19,083 bases of DNA, from assembly GCA_025355395.1 (NCBI GenBank), contig JANXZT010000208.1, forward strand, positions 1 to 19,083. The letters run 5' to 3'. Shown here one piece after another: positions 1 through 7,738 of the stretch. Within the stretch, counting starts at the first letter, position 1. Each line of letters starts with the position of its first letter. The position numbers and the translations under genes are program-made. The notes under the pieces are model-generated. The model was given only the letters and a program-made list of their open reading frames with translations, had not been told where the DNA came from and ran no database searches. Source of the stretch: Betaproteobacteria bacterium (GTDB lineage: Bacteria; Pseudomonadota; Gammaproteobacteria; Burkholderiales; Casimicrobiaceae).

Positions 1-1084
1 GTCCACGGCGATCAACGACCGGGTCCATGTCGGCATTGGCATCAACGCACCCTTCGGACTGAAGACCGAGTACGACGATGGCTGGATCGGCCGTTATCAG
101 GCGCTCAAATCGGAGATCCAGACGATCAACGTAAACCCGTCGGTGTCGTACAAGGTGAGCGACGCGGTTTGGCTCGGGGCCGGAATGAATTATCAGCACT
201 TCAAGGCCGAACTGACCCAAGCGGTCAACTACACCGGCGCGCTGGCGCAGGGCTACGCTGCGGCCGCCGCGGGGGGCCTGATTCCCGCGGCGGTCATCCC
301 TGCGCTCATCGGAGCGACCTCAGGTCTGGATGGCAAGTCGAAAGTGACGGCCGATGACTCCGCGTACGGATGGAACGTCGGCGCGATTTACAGCTTCAAC
401 GAGGATGCGCGAATCGGAGTGGCGTATCGCTCGAAGCTCAAGTACGCGCTGGTAGGCAACGCCAACTTCCAGAACCCGACGATTCCGACGCTTGCCGGCC
501 CGCTGGCCGCTCTCAACCCCGTCGTTGTCGCCGTCAGCAACCAGATCAATCAGACGCGGCTTTTCGATGGCGGCATCAAACTCGACATCACGATGCCCGA
601 TACCGCCTCGCTCTCGTACTATCAGCGGATCAACGACAAGTACGATATTCTTGCCGACGTCACGTGGACGGGCTGGAGCAGCATCAAGGAGCTTCGGATC
701 CTGCGTTCCGACGGCAGCCTGCTTTCCCTGACCCCGGAAAACTTCCGCGACACATGGCGGGTGTCCGCTGGAATCAACTATCAATACGCGGAGAAAATCG
801 TGTTGCGGGCCGGCGTGGCTTTTGATCAGACTCCGGTCAACTCTACCGACCGCACGCCGCGGCTGCCCGACAACGATCGCACCTGGCTCACCGTAGGGGG
901 GCGATTCAAGTTGTCGCCTGCGAGTAACATCGACGTCGGTGCGGCCTACATTTTCGTGAAGGATCCATCGATCAACATCGTCGGAGGCACTCCGGTCAGC
1001 GTCCCCGGTACCGGACTCATCAACGGCTCCTATAAGAGTAATGTGGTGATTCTGTCCGGCCAGATCAACTACCGGTTCAGGTAA
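1..1084 (+). CDS. fadL: FadL-family outer membrane fatty acid transporter (5' end missing)
   Basis: This is the C-terminal part of a FadL/TodX-type outer-membrane beta-barrel that lets long-chain fatty acids or other hydrophobic compounds cross the outer membrane. The open frame runs in from the left edge (first complete codon at base 2), so the signal peptide, hatch domain and first strands lie outside the window; the GTG at 143 is internal. Family hallmarks are the stretch NAPFGLKTEYDDGWIGRY near bases 47-100, followed by the 'ALKSEIQTINVNPSVSYKV' strand, and alternating aromatic/polar strands to the end. The protein ends INYRFR: the usual terminal aromatic beta-signal residue is followed by one extra Arg. 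An Ala-rich loop (about bases 240-330) is typical of the large extracellular loops in this family. The two genes downstream are beta-oxidation enzymes, so fatty acids are the likely substrate. Family assignment is firm; the exact substrate is inferred from context. Confidence 0.93.
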   Translation, partial: STAINDRVHVGIGINAPFGLKTEYDDGWIGRYQALKSEIQTINVNPSVSYKVSDAVWLGAGMNYQHFKAELTQAVNYTGALAQGYAAAAAGGLIPAAVIPALIGATSGLDGKSKVTADDSAYGWNVGAIYSFNEDARIGVAYRSKLKYALVGNANFQNPTIPTLAGPLAALNPVVVAVSNQINQTRLFDGGIKLDITMPDTASLSYYQRINDKYDILADVTWTGWSSIKELRILRSDGSLLSLTPENFRDTWRVSAGINYQYAEKIVLRAGVAFDQTPVNSTDRTPRLPDNDRTWLTVGGRFKLSPASNIDVGAAYIFVKDPSINIVGGTPVSVPGTGLINGSYKSNVVILSGQINYRFR

Positions 1085-1098
1085 GTTTCCGCAAGCCC

Positions 1099-1123
1099 TC
1101 CAGGCATTCGTGCATTGCCTGGA
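1099..1123 (+). terminator. Stem-loop after the fadL-family gene
   Basis: A perfect 8-bp inverted repeat (TCCAGGCA at 1099-1106, TGCCTGGA at 1116-1123) with a 9-nt loop lies 15 bases after the FadL stop. No T-run follows directly; the nearest is GTTTTC about 15 bases on. It may be a weak terminator or an mRNA-stabilising hairpin between fadL and the next gene. It covers a TTG at 1115 that is in frame with the next gene, which argues against that TTG being the real start. Confidence 0.45.
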
Positions 1124-1159
1124 AGGTGTTGGCGGTGTCGTTTTCTGACGAAGCAACGC

Positions 1160-3565
1160 ATGCGCGAAAGTAACTCCGACAGGCTCCTGGTTCGCCGCGC
1201 CGCCGTGCTCGGCGCGGGGGTCATGGGCGCGCAAATTGCCGCGCATCTTGCCAATGCCGGGGTGCCCGTGGTGCTCTTCGATCTCGCGGCGAAAGAAGGC
1301 GACCCCAACAACGTCGTTGCGCGCGCGCTCGCCGGGCTCGCGAAGCTCGAGCCCGCCCCGCTCGCAACAAAGGATCGCAGCGGCGCGATCACCGCTGCCA
1401 ACTACGACCGCGATCTAAAGAGCCTTGGCGGGTGCGACCTCGTGATCGAAGCCATTGCCGAGCGCATGGACTGGAAGCGCGATCTGTATGCGCGGATTGC
1501 GCCGCATGTCGCGTCGCACGCCATCTTCGCGTCGAACACTTCCGGGTTATCTATCGAAGCACTGGCACAGGCGCTGCCCGCACCAATGCGGCCACGCTTT
1601 TGCGGCATTCACTTCTTCAATCCGCCGCGGTACATGCATCTGGTGGAGCTCATCGCCCAGACGGGCACCGATCCGGCACTCATGGATCAGCTCGAAACGT
1701 TTGTCACCACCACCCTCGGCAAGGGCGTGGTGCGTGCCAGGGATACGCCCAACTTCATCGCCAACCGCGTCGGCATCTTTTCGATGCTGGCCACCATGCA
1801 TCACACCCAGGCGTTCGGATTGAGTTTCGATGTTGTCGATGCGCTTACGGGCCCGGCCATCGGACGTGCCAAAAGCGCCACCTACCGGACGGCGGATGTG
1901 GTCGGCCTGGACACCATGGCGCATGTCATCGCGACTATGCGCGATACGCTGCCCGAGGACCCGTGGCACGCATTGTTTGCGCCGCCGCCGGTGCTCACCG
2001 CACTCGTTGCCAAAGGTGCGCTCGGCCAGAAGGCAAAGGCGGGATTCTTTCGCAAGGTTGGCAAGGAAATTCAGGTGCTCGATGCCAAGTCGGTCGAATA
2101 TCGGCCGGCCGGCGCCGTCATCGATCCGGACGTTGAGAAGATTCTCGCCATCGAAGCGCTGGGCGAAAGGCTGGAAAAGCTTCGCGCCCTGGCGCGTCCG
2201 CAGGCGCAATTCCTGTGGTCGATTTTTCGCGATCTCTTCCACTACTGCGCCTACCAACTCGGCGATATCGCCGATAACGCGCGGGATGTGGATCTTGCGC
2301 TGCGGTGGGGCTTCGGGTGGCAGAGCGGTCCATTCGAAATCTGGCAAGCGGCCGGCTGGCAGCAACTGGCGCAGTGGATCGCGGAGGATATCGCCGCGGG
2401 CAAGACGCTCTCGCGCGCGCCGCTCCCTGACTGGGTGATGCGAGGCCTGGCCGCCAGCGGCGTGCACACGCCCGAGGGCGCCTGGAGCGCAACGGGGCAG
2501 CGCTTTCAACCGCGTTCATCGTTGCCGGTTTATCGGCGCCAGCACTTTCCCGACCCGGTCCTGACCGAGCGCTGGCCGCAAGGCACGACCATCGTCGAAA
2601 CCCCCGCCGTCCGCGTGTGGCACCTGGGTGACGAGGTCGCGATCGTTTCATTCAAATCCAAGTCGCACACCATCGGCGAGGACGTGCTCGACGGCTTGCT
2701 GCAGGCGATCGAATGCGCCGAGCGTGATTTCCGCGGGCTTGTCATCTGGCAAACGAAGGAGCCCTTCTCCCTGGGCGCGAATCTCAAGGCGGTGGTGCCC
2801 GATGTGCAGGCCGGGCGATGGAGCGAGGTCGAGCGCATGGTCGCCAAGTTCCAGCAAACGTCGCAGCGGCTGCGTTACAGCCTGGTCCCGACCGTGGCGG
2901 CGGTGCGCGGCATGGCTTTGGGCGGCTCGTGCGAGTTCATTCTTCACTGCGATCGCACGGTGGCAGCGCTCGAATCGTACATCGGGCTTGTTGAAGTAGG
3001 CGTTGGCTTGCTGCCGGCTGGAGGCGGCTGCAAGGAATTCGCAATGCGCGCCGTGCAGGAATCGCGGCGCGGCGCGAATGGCGGCCAGATGGACCAGTTT
3101 CCCTTCGTGCGCAGCTACTTTCAAACCATCGCAATGGCGAGCGTCGCCAAGAGTGCGCTCGAGGCGAAGGAGCTGGGTTATCTCAAGCCCTCCGATGTGG
3201 TGGTGTTGCATCCGCATGAGCTTCTGCATGTCGCCCAATCGCAGGCAAGAGCGCTCGCCGATGCGGGCTATCGCCCTCCGCTGCCGATGCGTGAGATTGC
3301 GGTGGCCGGCAAGACCGGTGTCGCCACTTTGGAGATGATGCTTGTCAACATGCGCGACGGCGGCTTCATCTCCGCGTACGATTTCGAGGTGAGCTTGCGC
3401 GTGGCCCGCGTGCTCTGTGGAGGCGATGTAGAGCCGGGCAGCCTGGTCGACGAGAAATGGCTGCTTGATCTGGAGCGCGCCGAGTTCATGCAACTCGTAC
3501 GCGATGCGAGGACGCAGGAACGCATTGCCCATACTCTGGCCACGGGCAAGCCGCTGCGGAACTAG
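1160..3565 (+). CDS. 3-hydroxyacyl-CoA dehydrogenase / enoyl-CoA hydratase, FadN-type bifunctional enzyme
   Basis: This 801-residue enzyme should carry out the hydration and NAD-dependent oxidation steps of fatty-acid beta-oxidation in the cytoplasm. The dehydrogenase comes first: Rossmann motif GAGVMG at residues 18-23, SNTSGLSIE near 125-133, and the catalytic pair His151 (GIHFFNPPR) and Glu163, 12 residues apart as in the family. The crotonase-fold hydratase is C-terminal (about 485 onwards), with Glu592 (GGSCEF) and Glu612 (LVEVG) spaced 20 apart like the two catalytic glutamates of enoyl-CoA hydratases. This order is that of Bacillus FadN (YusL), the reverse of Escherichia coli FadB. I chose ATG 1160 because the homologous N-terminus starts there and the alternative TTG at 1115 sits in a hairpin; the ribosome binding site is weak. 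The thiolase follows 108 bases downstream, so the two probably act as a hydratase-dehydrogenase-thiolase set. No acyl-CoA dehydrogenase is seen nearby. Confidence 0.95.
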   Translation: MRESNSDRLLVRRAAVLGAGVMGAQIAAHLANAGVPVVLFDLAAKEGDPNNVVARALAGLAKLEPAPLATKDRSGAITAANYDRDLKSLGGCDLVIEAIAERMDWKRDLYARIAPHVASHAIFASNTSGLSIEALAQALPAPMRPRFCGIHFFNPPRYMHLVELIAQTGTDPALMDQLETFVTTTLGKGVVRARDTPNFIANRVGIFSMLATMHHTQAFGLSFDVVDALTGPAIGRAKSATYRTADVVGLDTMAHVIATMRDTLPEDPWHALFAPPPVLTALVAKGALGQKAKAGFFRKVGKEIQVLDAKSVEYRPAGAVIDPDVEKILAIEALGERLEKLRALARPQAQFLWSIFRDLFHYCAYQLGDIADNARDVDLALRWGFGWQSGPFEIWQAAGWQQLAQWIAEDIAAGKTLSRAPLPDWVMRGLAASGVHTPEGAWSATGQRFQPRSSLPVYRRQHFPDPVLTERWPQGTTIVETPAVRVWHLGDEVAIVSFKSKSHTIGEDVLDGLLQAIECAERDFRGLVIWQTKEPFSLGANLKAVVPDVQAGRWSEVERMVAKFQQTSQRLRYSLVPTVAAVRGMALGGSCEFILHCDRTVAALESYIGLVEVGVGLLPAGGGCKEFAMRAVQESRRGANGGQMDQFPFVRSYFQTIAMASVAKSALEAKELGYLKPSDVVVLHPHELLHVAQSQARALADAGYRPPLPMREIAVAGKTGVATLEMMLVNMRDGGFISAYDFEVSLRVARVLCGGDVEPGSLVDEKWLLDLERAEFMQLVRDARTQERIAHTLATGKPLRN

Positions 3566-3569
3566 TGTT

Positions 3570-3599
3570 CCGACAAAAGTGAACCCCTACTTTTGTCGG
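3570..3599 (+). repeat. Perfect 11-bp palindrome with 8-nt loop
   Basis: CCGACAAAAGT (3570-3580) and ACTTTTGTCGG (3589-3599) are exact reverse complements around the loop GAACCCCT. It begins 5 bases after the stop of the dehydrogenase/hydratase gene. The arms contain internal A4/T4 runs, but no T-run follows the stem, so it is not a textbook intrinsic terminator. It could be an attenuator, a processing hairpin, a regulator site or a scar of a mobile element end. Which of these it is cannot be decided from one copy. Confidence 0.6.
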
Positions 3600-3609
3600 G
3601 TGGCGTTAC

Positions 3610-3655
3610 CTTTGAATCGCTAGCTGATTTGGCAACTGAGCCAGACGATTCAAAG
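3610..3655 (+). repeat. Second palindrome in the fadA leader (10-bp arms)
   Basis: CTTTGAATCG (3610-3619) and CGATTCAAAG (3646-3655) are exact reverse complements separated by 26 bases. Inside them TGGC (3630-3633) and GCCA (3640-3643) can form a small inner stem. The element lies 11 bases after the first palindrome and ends 18 bases before the thiolase ATG, just ahead of its AGGA ribosome binding site. It could be an operator or a leader hairpin controlling fadA. Confidence 0.5.
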
Positions 3656-3673
3656 CGAAAATCAGGAAAAACC

Positions 3674-4870
3674 ATGAGCCGCCAGATGCAGGACGCCTTC
3701 ATCGTCGTCGCCACGCGCACCCCGGTGGGCAAGGCGCCGCGCGGTGCGTTGCGCCATACCCGGCCCGATTCGATGCTGGCGCACGTGCTGCGCAGCGTGC
3801 TCGCGCAAACGCCGGCCATCGACCCGGCACGCGTGGACGACGTGATCGTCGGCTGCGCCATGCCGGAGTACGAGCAGGGCATGAATGTGGCCCGGATCGG
3901 CCTTCTTCTCGCGGGGCTGCCCAACACCGTCGCCGGCATGACCATCAACCGCTTCTGCTCGTCGGGCCTCAACGCGGTATCCATCGCCGCCGATCGCATC
4001 CGCACGGGTGAAGCCGACATCATGATTGCCGCCGGCACCGAAAGCATGAGCATGATCCCGATGCTCGGACGCGTCGCGATGAACGCGGAGGTGTTCGCGA
4101 AAGACGAGAACCTGGGCATTGCCTATGGCATGGGATTGACCGCGGAAAAGGTGGCCGAGCGCTGGAAAGTTTCGAGAGCCGAGCAGGATGCATTCGCGCT
4201 GTCGAGCCATGAAAAGGCGCTGGCAGCCCAGGCCGCCGGCGAGTTCAGCAACGAGATCTCGCCCTATCCGATCCGCGAGGACCTGCCCGATCTCGCCACC
4301 GGCCAGGTGAGCACCCGCACGCGGCAGTTCGACCGCGACGAAGGCCCGCGGCCGGACACATCGGCGGAAGGATTGGCCAAGCTGCGGCCGGTATTTGCCG
4401 CGCGCGGGACCGTGACCGCGGGCAACAGCTCGCAGATGTCCGATGGCGCCGGTGCGTCCATCATCGTGAGCGAACGCGTCATGCGCGAGCTTGATCTCGA
4501 GCCCTTGGCGCGATGGCTGGGCTATGCGGTGGGGGGCGTGCCGCCCGCGATCATGGGTGTCGGGCCGATCGCCGCCATCCCGAAGCTTCTGCGCCAGACG
4601 GGCATCGCGCAGGATCGCATCGACTGGATCGAGCTCAACGAAGCCTTCGCGGCGCAAAGCCTTGCTGTCATGAAGGAGCTCGATCTCGATCCTGCCAAAG
4701 TCAATCCTCTTGGTGGCGCGATCGCCCTTGGTCACCCGCTTGGAGCAACCGGTGCGGTGCGCACGGCGACCATCGTGCATGGGCTCAAGCGCAGGAAGCA
4801 GAAGTATGGGATGGTTACGATGTGTGTGGGCACCGGCATGGGTGCCGCCGGCCTGTTCGAAGCTGTATAA
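3674..4870 (+). CDS. fadA: Acetyl-CoA C-acyltransferase (thiolase, FadA-type)
   Basis: The 398-residue product is a thiolase I-type enzyme that cleaves 3-ketoacyl-CoA with free CoA, the last step of each beta-oxidation cycle. All three catalytic parts are visible: nucleophile Cys95 in NRFCSSGLNAV, His354 in GGAIALGHPLGATG, and Cys384 in MCVGTGMGAAGLF. NEAFAAQSL and GNSSQMSDGAGA are further family motifs. ATG 3674 is preceded by AGGAAAA (3664-3670) and gives the usual N-terminus; the in-frame upstream extension to 3593 would run through a palindrome and is unlikely. Its length matches the family norm of about 390-400 residues. It follows the FadN-type gene and may form a complex with it. The alternative is a biosynthetic thiolase (AtoB/PhaA); the context favours degradation. 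Confidence 0.95.
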   Translation: MSRQMQDAFIVVATRTPVGKAPRGALRHTRPDSMLAHVLRSVLAQTPAIDPARVDDVIVGCAMPEYEQGMNVARIGLLLAGLPNTVAGMTINRFCSSGLNAVSIAADRIRTGEADIMIAAGTESMSMIPMLGRVAMNAEVFAKDENLGIAYGMGLTAEKVAERWKVSRAEQDAFALSSHEKALAAQAAGEFSNEISPYPIREDLPDLATGQVSTRTRQFDRDEGPRPDTSAEGLAKLRPVFAARGTVTAGNSSQMSDGAGASIIVSERVMRELDLEPLARWLGYAVGGVPPAIMGVGPIAAIPKLLRQTGIAQDRIDWIELNEAFAAQSLAVMKELDLDPAKVNPLGGAIALGHPLGATGAVRTATIVHGLKRRKQKYGMVTMCVGTGMGAAGLFEAV

Positions 4871-4880
4871 GCGTCGCATA

Positions 4881-5072
4881 TTGGCGCCAGGCTTTGTTGC
4901 TCCTCGCTCGGGGTCCTCACGTACCACCATGTACGTTCCGGCCCCTCGCTCCGGTGCGCCTCGCCTGGCACCAATCTGCTCGCTTTCCAGCGTCGAAGGT
5001 GGGCGCGAGGATTCTGTTGCTCCTCGCTCGGGGTCCTCACGTCACTATCGTATGCGTTGCTTTCCAGCGTCG
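4881..5072. repeat. Composite intergenic repeat (REP/MITE-like)
   Basis: The gap between the thiolase and the next gene consists largely of repeated sequence. TTGGCGCCAGG (4881-4891) is mirrored by CCTGGCACCAA (4964-4974), and the centre is the perfect inverted repeat ACGTAC (4919-4924)/GTACGT (4931-4936), so 4881-4974 forms one long imperfect palindrome with 44-base arms (about 26 of 44 pairs). A 28-base stretch of its left arm (4895-4922) recurs exactly at 5015-5042, and a 14-base string (4982-4995) recurs at 5059-5072. So there is one full palindromic unit plus a partial second copy. No coding sequence is convincing here. It resembles dispersed intergenic repeats of proteobacteria; mobility is inferred. 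Confidence 0.75.
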
Positions 5073-5114
5073 CCCATTGATCGTTACGTTTTGCATGCCC
5101 TCGAGGAGAACTGA

Positions 5115-5672
5115 ATGAACCCGATCGTCATGGCGCTCTTTTCACTATTCGTCGCCAGCGGTGCCATTGCCGCCGAAATCGGAGGCGTGAGGCTCGATGA
5201 CAAGATCAGTATCGATGGCAAGGAGCTGGTTCGAAACGGTGCGGGCATTCGAACCCGCGCGATATTCAAGGTCTACGTCGCGAGCCTGTACATTCCGGCA
5301 AAGTCGACGGATCTCGCCGGAGTCCTGGCGGCGGGCTCGCGGCGCGTGCAGATGAACCTGTTGCGCACGCTCTCGGCGGAGCAGCTGGTCGACGCGCTCA
5401 ACGATGGCCTCAAGGACAACAACACCGAAGCCGAACTCGGTGCCGTCAAATCCCAAGTCGATCAGCTTGCCTCCATCCTGAAGACCTTCAGGGAGGTGAA
5501 GGAGAAAGACGTTGTCGCGCTGGATTACGTCGAAGGCGGCACGCGCGTGGGTCTTAATGGCGATGTGAAGGGAGTCATTCCGGGCGAGGCATTCAACCGC
5601 GCACTGATGAAGATCTGGCTGGGCGATCATCCCGTGCAATCCGATCTCAAGAAAGCGATGCTCGGCGGTTGA
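5115..5672 (+). CDS. Exported chalcone isomerase-like protein
   Basis: The 185-residue product has a signal peptide (about residues 1-20, cleavage likely after AIAA) followed by a domain resembling the bacterial chalcone-isomerase-like family (Chalcone_3 type). Family features are the opening 'EIGGVRLDDKISIDGKELV', then 'GAGIRTRAIFKVYVASLYIP' and the later 'GVIPGEAFNRALMKIWLGD'. Related bacterial proteins are periplasmic and poorly understood; the fold binds fatty acids in some plant members, but I see no basis for claiming flavonoid chemistry here. ATG 5115 is preceded by GAGGAGA (5103-5109), a strong ribosome binding site. It follows the repeat-rich gap, so it probably has its own promoter, though none is obvious. 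The next gene begins 33 bases after its stop. Confidence 0.85.
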   Translation: MNPIVMALFSLFVASGAIAAEIGGVRLDDKISIDGKELVRNGAGIRTRAIFKVYVASLYIPAKSTDLAGVLAAGSRRVQMNLLRTLSAEQLVDALNDGLKDNNTEAELGAVKSQVDQLASILKTFREVKEKDVVALDYVEGGTRVGLNGDVKGVIPGEAFNRALMKIWLGDHPVQSDLKKAMLGG

Positions 5673-5705
5673 GCTGCCACTGGCTTGCGCCGCCGTTGCT
5701 ACACA

Positions 5706-6719
5706 ATGCCCGACTTCTGGCCCTCCTCCGGCTATCGCCTGCTGGCGACTGGAGCCGATAACCGGCTCACGCTGACCGAGGATTTCCTGCGGGCTTCGCT
5801 GCTGCGGCCGGAGCTCGCGCCGATCCCGGATTCGGGCGCCGCCGAGCTCGCATTGCATGACCGGCTGATTGCAGCACCCCGGGCGGCGATCGATGAACAT
5901 GCAATCGCAAAGATCGAGGATGCCGATGCACGCGACAACTATCGCGTCTGGCTGCGTTTTCGCGAACGCCTCGCGAGCACCCCATCCATCGAGGCTGCGT
6001 ATATCGCGCTGTTTCGTGACGGCGTGGATGTACCCCCCGTGCTGGTGCATCAGCTGACCCAGGTTCTGCTTCGGCACATACTCGGGAGCGATGCCGATCC
6101 GCTGGAGGCGCGCGCGGCCGAAATGTTGTTCCGGACGCAAAAGATTGCCGTGCTGGAGGATGGCGCGGTAATGGCGGCCGATGCCGAAACCGTCGAGGCA
6201 CACGCCACGACAGCCGGTTTGGGAAGCGTTGGCGACCTGCTCCAACGGAACCACACGCCGCTGCGGACGGTCGATCTCGATGTGATCGGCGATGAAAATG
6301 TCACCGACTACTGGTCGCGCGATGAGCGCTTCGACACCGCCATGAGCCTCAATCGCAACCGTCCCGGCCTCGCGGCGCTGTGCCGGGTGCTGGAACGGTG
6401 GATTGCCCATTTTTTGGGCGTGCGGGTGACGATCAAGCCGCAGCGGGAGATCGACGACAAGCGCTGGGTATGGCACGTTGGGCTCGACGCCGAAGCGAGC
6501 GCGCTGCTGAACGATCTTTATAATGAGGTCGACGTCGACGAGGCTCGCATGGGTCGCCTGCTCTGTCTGTTCGAGCTCGATTTCGAAAACGCGGCCGACA
6601 TGCGGCCAGGCCTCAAAGGGCGGCCCGTTTATCTTGCAATGGCAATGGACGCACAACAGCGGCTGCGTTTGAAGCCACAAAACCTACTCCTCAATTTGCC
6701 ATTGGCGCGCACTCAATGA
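5706..6719 (+). CDS. Uncharacterised DUF6352-like protein
   Basis: The 337-residue soluble protein has no signal peptide or membrane segment. It begins MPDFWPSSGYRLLATGADNR, which I recognise as the start of the DUF6352 family found mostly in betaproteobacteria; no biochemical role is known to me. Other visible features are a predicted helical, acidic middle region and a WVWHVGLD segment, followed by 'LLNDLYNEVDVDEARM' near the C-terminus. I chose ATG 5706, since the homologous sequence starts at this Met; a TTG at 5685 would add seven residues. Its stop overlaps the start of the next gene (ATGA at 6716-6719), so the two are probably translated together. The family name is from memory and moderately certain; function unknown. 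Confidence 0.8.
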   Translation: MPDFWPSSGYRLLATGADNRLTLTEDFLRASLLRPELAPIPDSGAAELALHDRLIAAPRAAIDEHAIAKIEDADARDNYRVWLRFRERLASTPSIEAAYIALFRDGVDVPPVLVHQLTQVLLRHILGSDADPLEARAAEMLFRTQKIAVLEDGAVMAADAETVEAHATTAGLGSVGDLLQRNHTPLRTVDLDVIGDENVTDYWSRDERFDTAMSLNRNRPGLAALCRVLERWIAHFLGVRVTIKPQREIDDKRWVWHVGLDAEASALLNDLYNEVDVDEARMGRLLCLFELDFENAADMRPGLKGRPVYLAMAMDAQQRLRLKPQNLLLNLPLARTQ

Positions 6720-7327
6720 CTACATTTATCCTTCGACGAGCCTGCAGGGTGCTGGCGTTCCCGTTGATCTTGGCCGGTATTCACCTGACCGGAACAGCAA
6801 CGGCGCAAACACCTGCGCCGGCAGGGGTAGGCAGCACCCCGGAGAACAAGGCGGCCGATCCGAAGGCAGGGGAGCCCAGCAGCGAACCCCTTGCAATGGA
6901 GTCGATGGCATGGCTCGAGGGTTGCTGGCAGGGCAACGTCAACAAGCGCGACTTCCGCGAAGTCTGGTTGCCCTATCGCGGCGGAATGATGCTGGGTGTG
7001 AGCCAGACCGTGATGGAGGGGAAGACCATCGATTATGAATACCTTCGCCTCGAAAACCGCAGCGACGGCGTCTACTACGTCGCAGCGCCATCGCGGAAGC
7101 CCGAGGCGGCGTTCAGGTTGACCGACGCCTCCGTCGACAAGGAAGACGCGCACACCTTCACGTTTTCTGACCCGGCGCGCGAATTTCCGCAGCGCATCAG
7201 CTATCGCCGCGCGAGTGAAGGCTGGCTGTACGCCGAGCTCGCAGGAAAGGTGAGCGGCGCCGAGCGCAAGGTGATCTACCCGATGCGACGCGTCGATTGC
7301 GAAGGCGGCGAGTTCATCCGTAAATGA
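6716..7327 (+). CDS. Exported DUF6265-like protein
   Basis: The 203-residue protein has an N-terminal signal peptide (Arg-rich start, hydrophobic segment about 11-24, likely cleavage after TATA-Q near 29-31), then a Pro/Ala/Glu-rich linker to about residue 58. The conserved domain follows: MAWLEGCWQG, EVWLPYRGGMMLGVS, YEYLRLE, 'YYVAAPS', and 'EFPQRISYRR'. This is the pattern of DUF6265, a small beta-barrel-like periplasmic domain of unknown role. It overlaps the previous gene by four bases and the TPR gene starts one base after its stop, so the three are almost certainly one transcript. Two Cys (in EGCW and VDCEGG) could form a disulfide in the periplasm. Function not known. Confidence 0.8.
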   Translation: MTTFILRRACRVLAFPLILAGIHLTGTATAQTPAPAGVGSTPENKAADPKAGEPSSEPLAMESMAWLEGCWQGNVNKRDFREVWLPYRGGMMLGVSQTVMEGKTIDYEYLRLENRSDGVYYVAAPSRKPEAAFRLTDASVDKEDAHTFTFSDPAREFPQRISYRRASEGWLYAELAGKVSGAERKVIYPMRRVDCEGGEFIRK

Positions 7328-7328
7328 C

Positions 7329-7670
7329 ATGGATGCACCCTCCCCTGCGCTCCTGAATTTCCAGCGGATGATTGCGGCCGGCAAGGAGGGTCCGCTGATC
7401 CGCTTCGCCCTGGGTAACGAGTTGCTGAAGGCCGGCGACCCGGCCGCGGCAGTGGAGCATCTCGCCAAGGCCGTCGTGCTCGATGCGCAATACACCGCCG
7501 CGTGGAAGCTCTACGGCAAGGCGCTGGTCGAGTCCGGACGCAGCGAGGAGGCGCTCGCTGCCTACCGGGAAGGCATTGCCGTGGCGCAAAAGAAGGGTGA
7601 CAGGCAGGCGGAAAAGGAAATGCAGGTGTTTGTCCGCCGCATCGAGCGAGCGATGCCGGACGAATCCTAG
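7329..7670 (+). CDS. Small tetratricopeptide-repeat protein
   Basis: The 113-residue protein has no signal peptide. It carries about two and a half TPR units between residues 22 and 100: 'IRFALGNELLKAGDPAAAVEHL', then AAWKLYGKALVESGRSEEALAAYREGI by position, with the typical small residues at helix packing sites and a charged C-terminal helix (KKGDRQAEKEM). TPRs bind other proteins, so it is probably a scaffold or adaptor, but the partner is unknown. ATG 7329 is one base after the stop of the DUF6265-like gene, which implies translational coupling. It is the last gene of the plus-strand group and converges on rnhA with 68 bases between them; no clear terminator stem is seen there. Confidence 0.85.
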   Translation: MDAPSPALLNFQRMIAAGKEGPLIRFALGNELLKAGDPAAAVEHLAKAVVLDAQYTAAWKLYGKALVESGRSEEALAAYREGIAVAQKKGDRQAEKEMQVFVRRIERAMPDES

Positions 7671-7738
7671 CGAAGCCACCTCGCCGTAAGCGCGACAAGG
7701 AATGTCACTTTTGGAGGCAGTGTGCCCACAACCAGGGA

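Noticed and set aside
320..1246. A minus-strand open frame opposite the FadL-family gene
   Set aside because: No motif or ribosome binding site, and the plus-strand frame is clearly FadL.
4895..5042. Possible CRISPR array
   Set aside because: There are only two copies of the 28-base repeat, 120 bases apart, joined to further inverted and short repeats; there is no regular spacer length and no cas gene.
5145..6680. A 511-codon open frame on the minus strand opposite the chalcone isomerase-like and DUF6352-like genes
   Set aside because: It spans two well-supported plus-strand genes and their gap, shows no protein family motif, and is a typical antisense shadow of high-GC codon use.
7671..7738. 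A terminator between the TPR gene and rnhA
   Set aside because: The 68-base convergent gap has no stem followed by a T-run on either strand that I could find.
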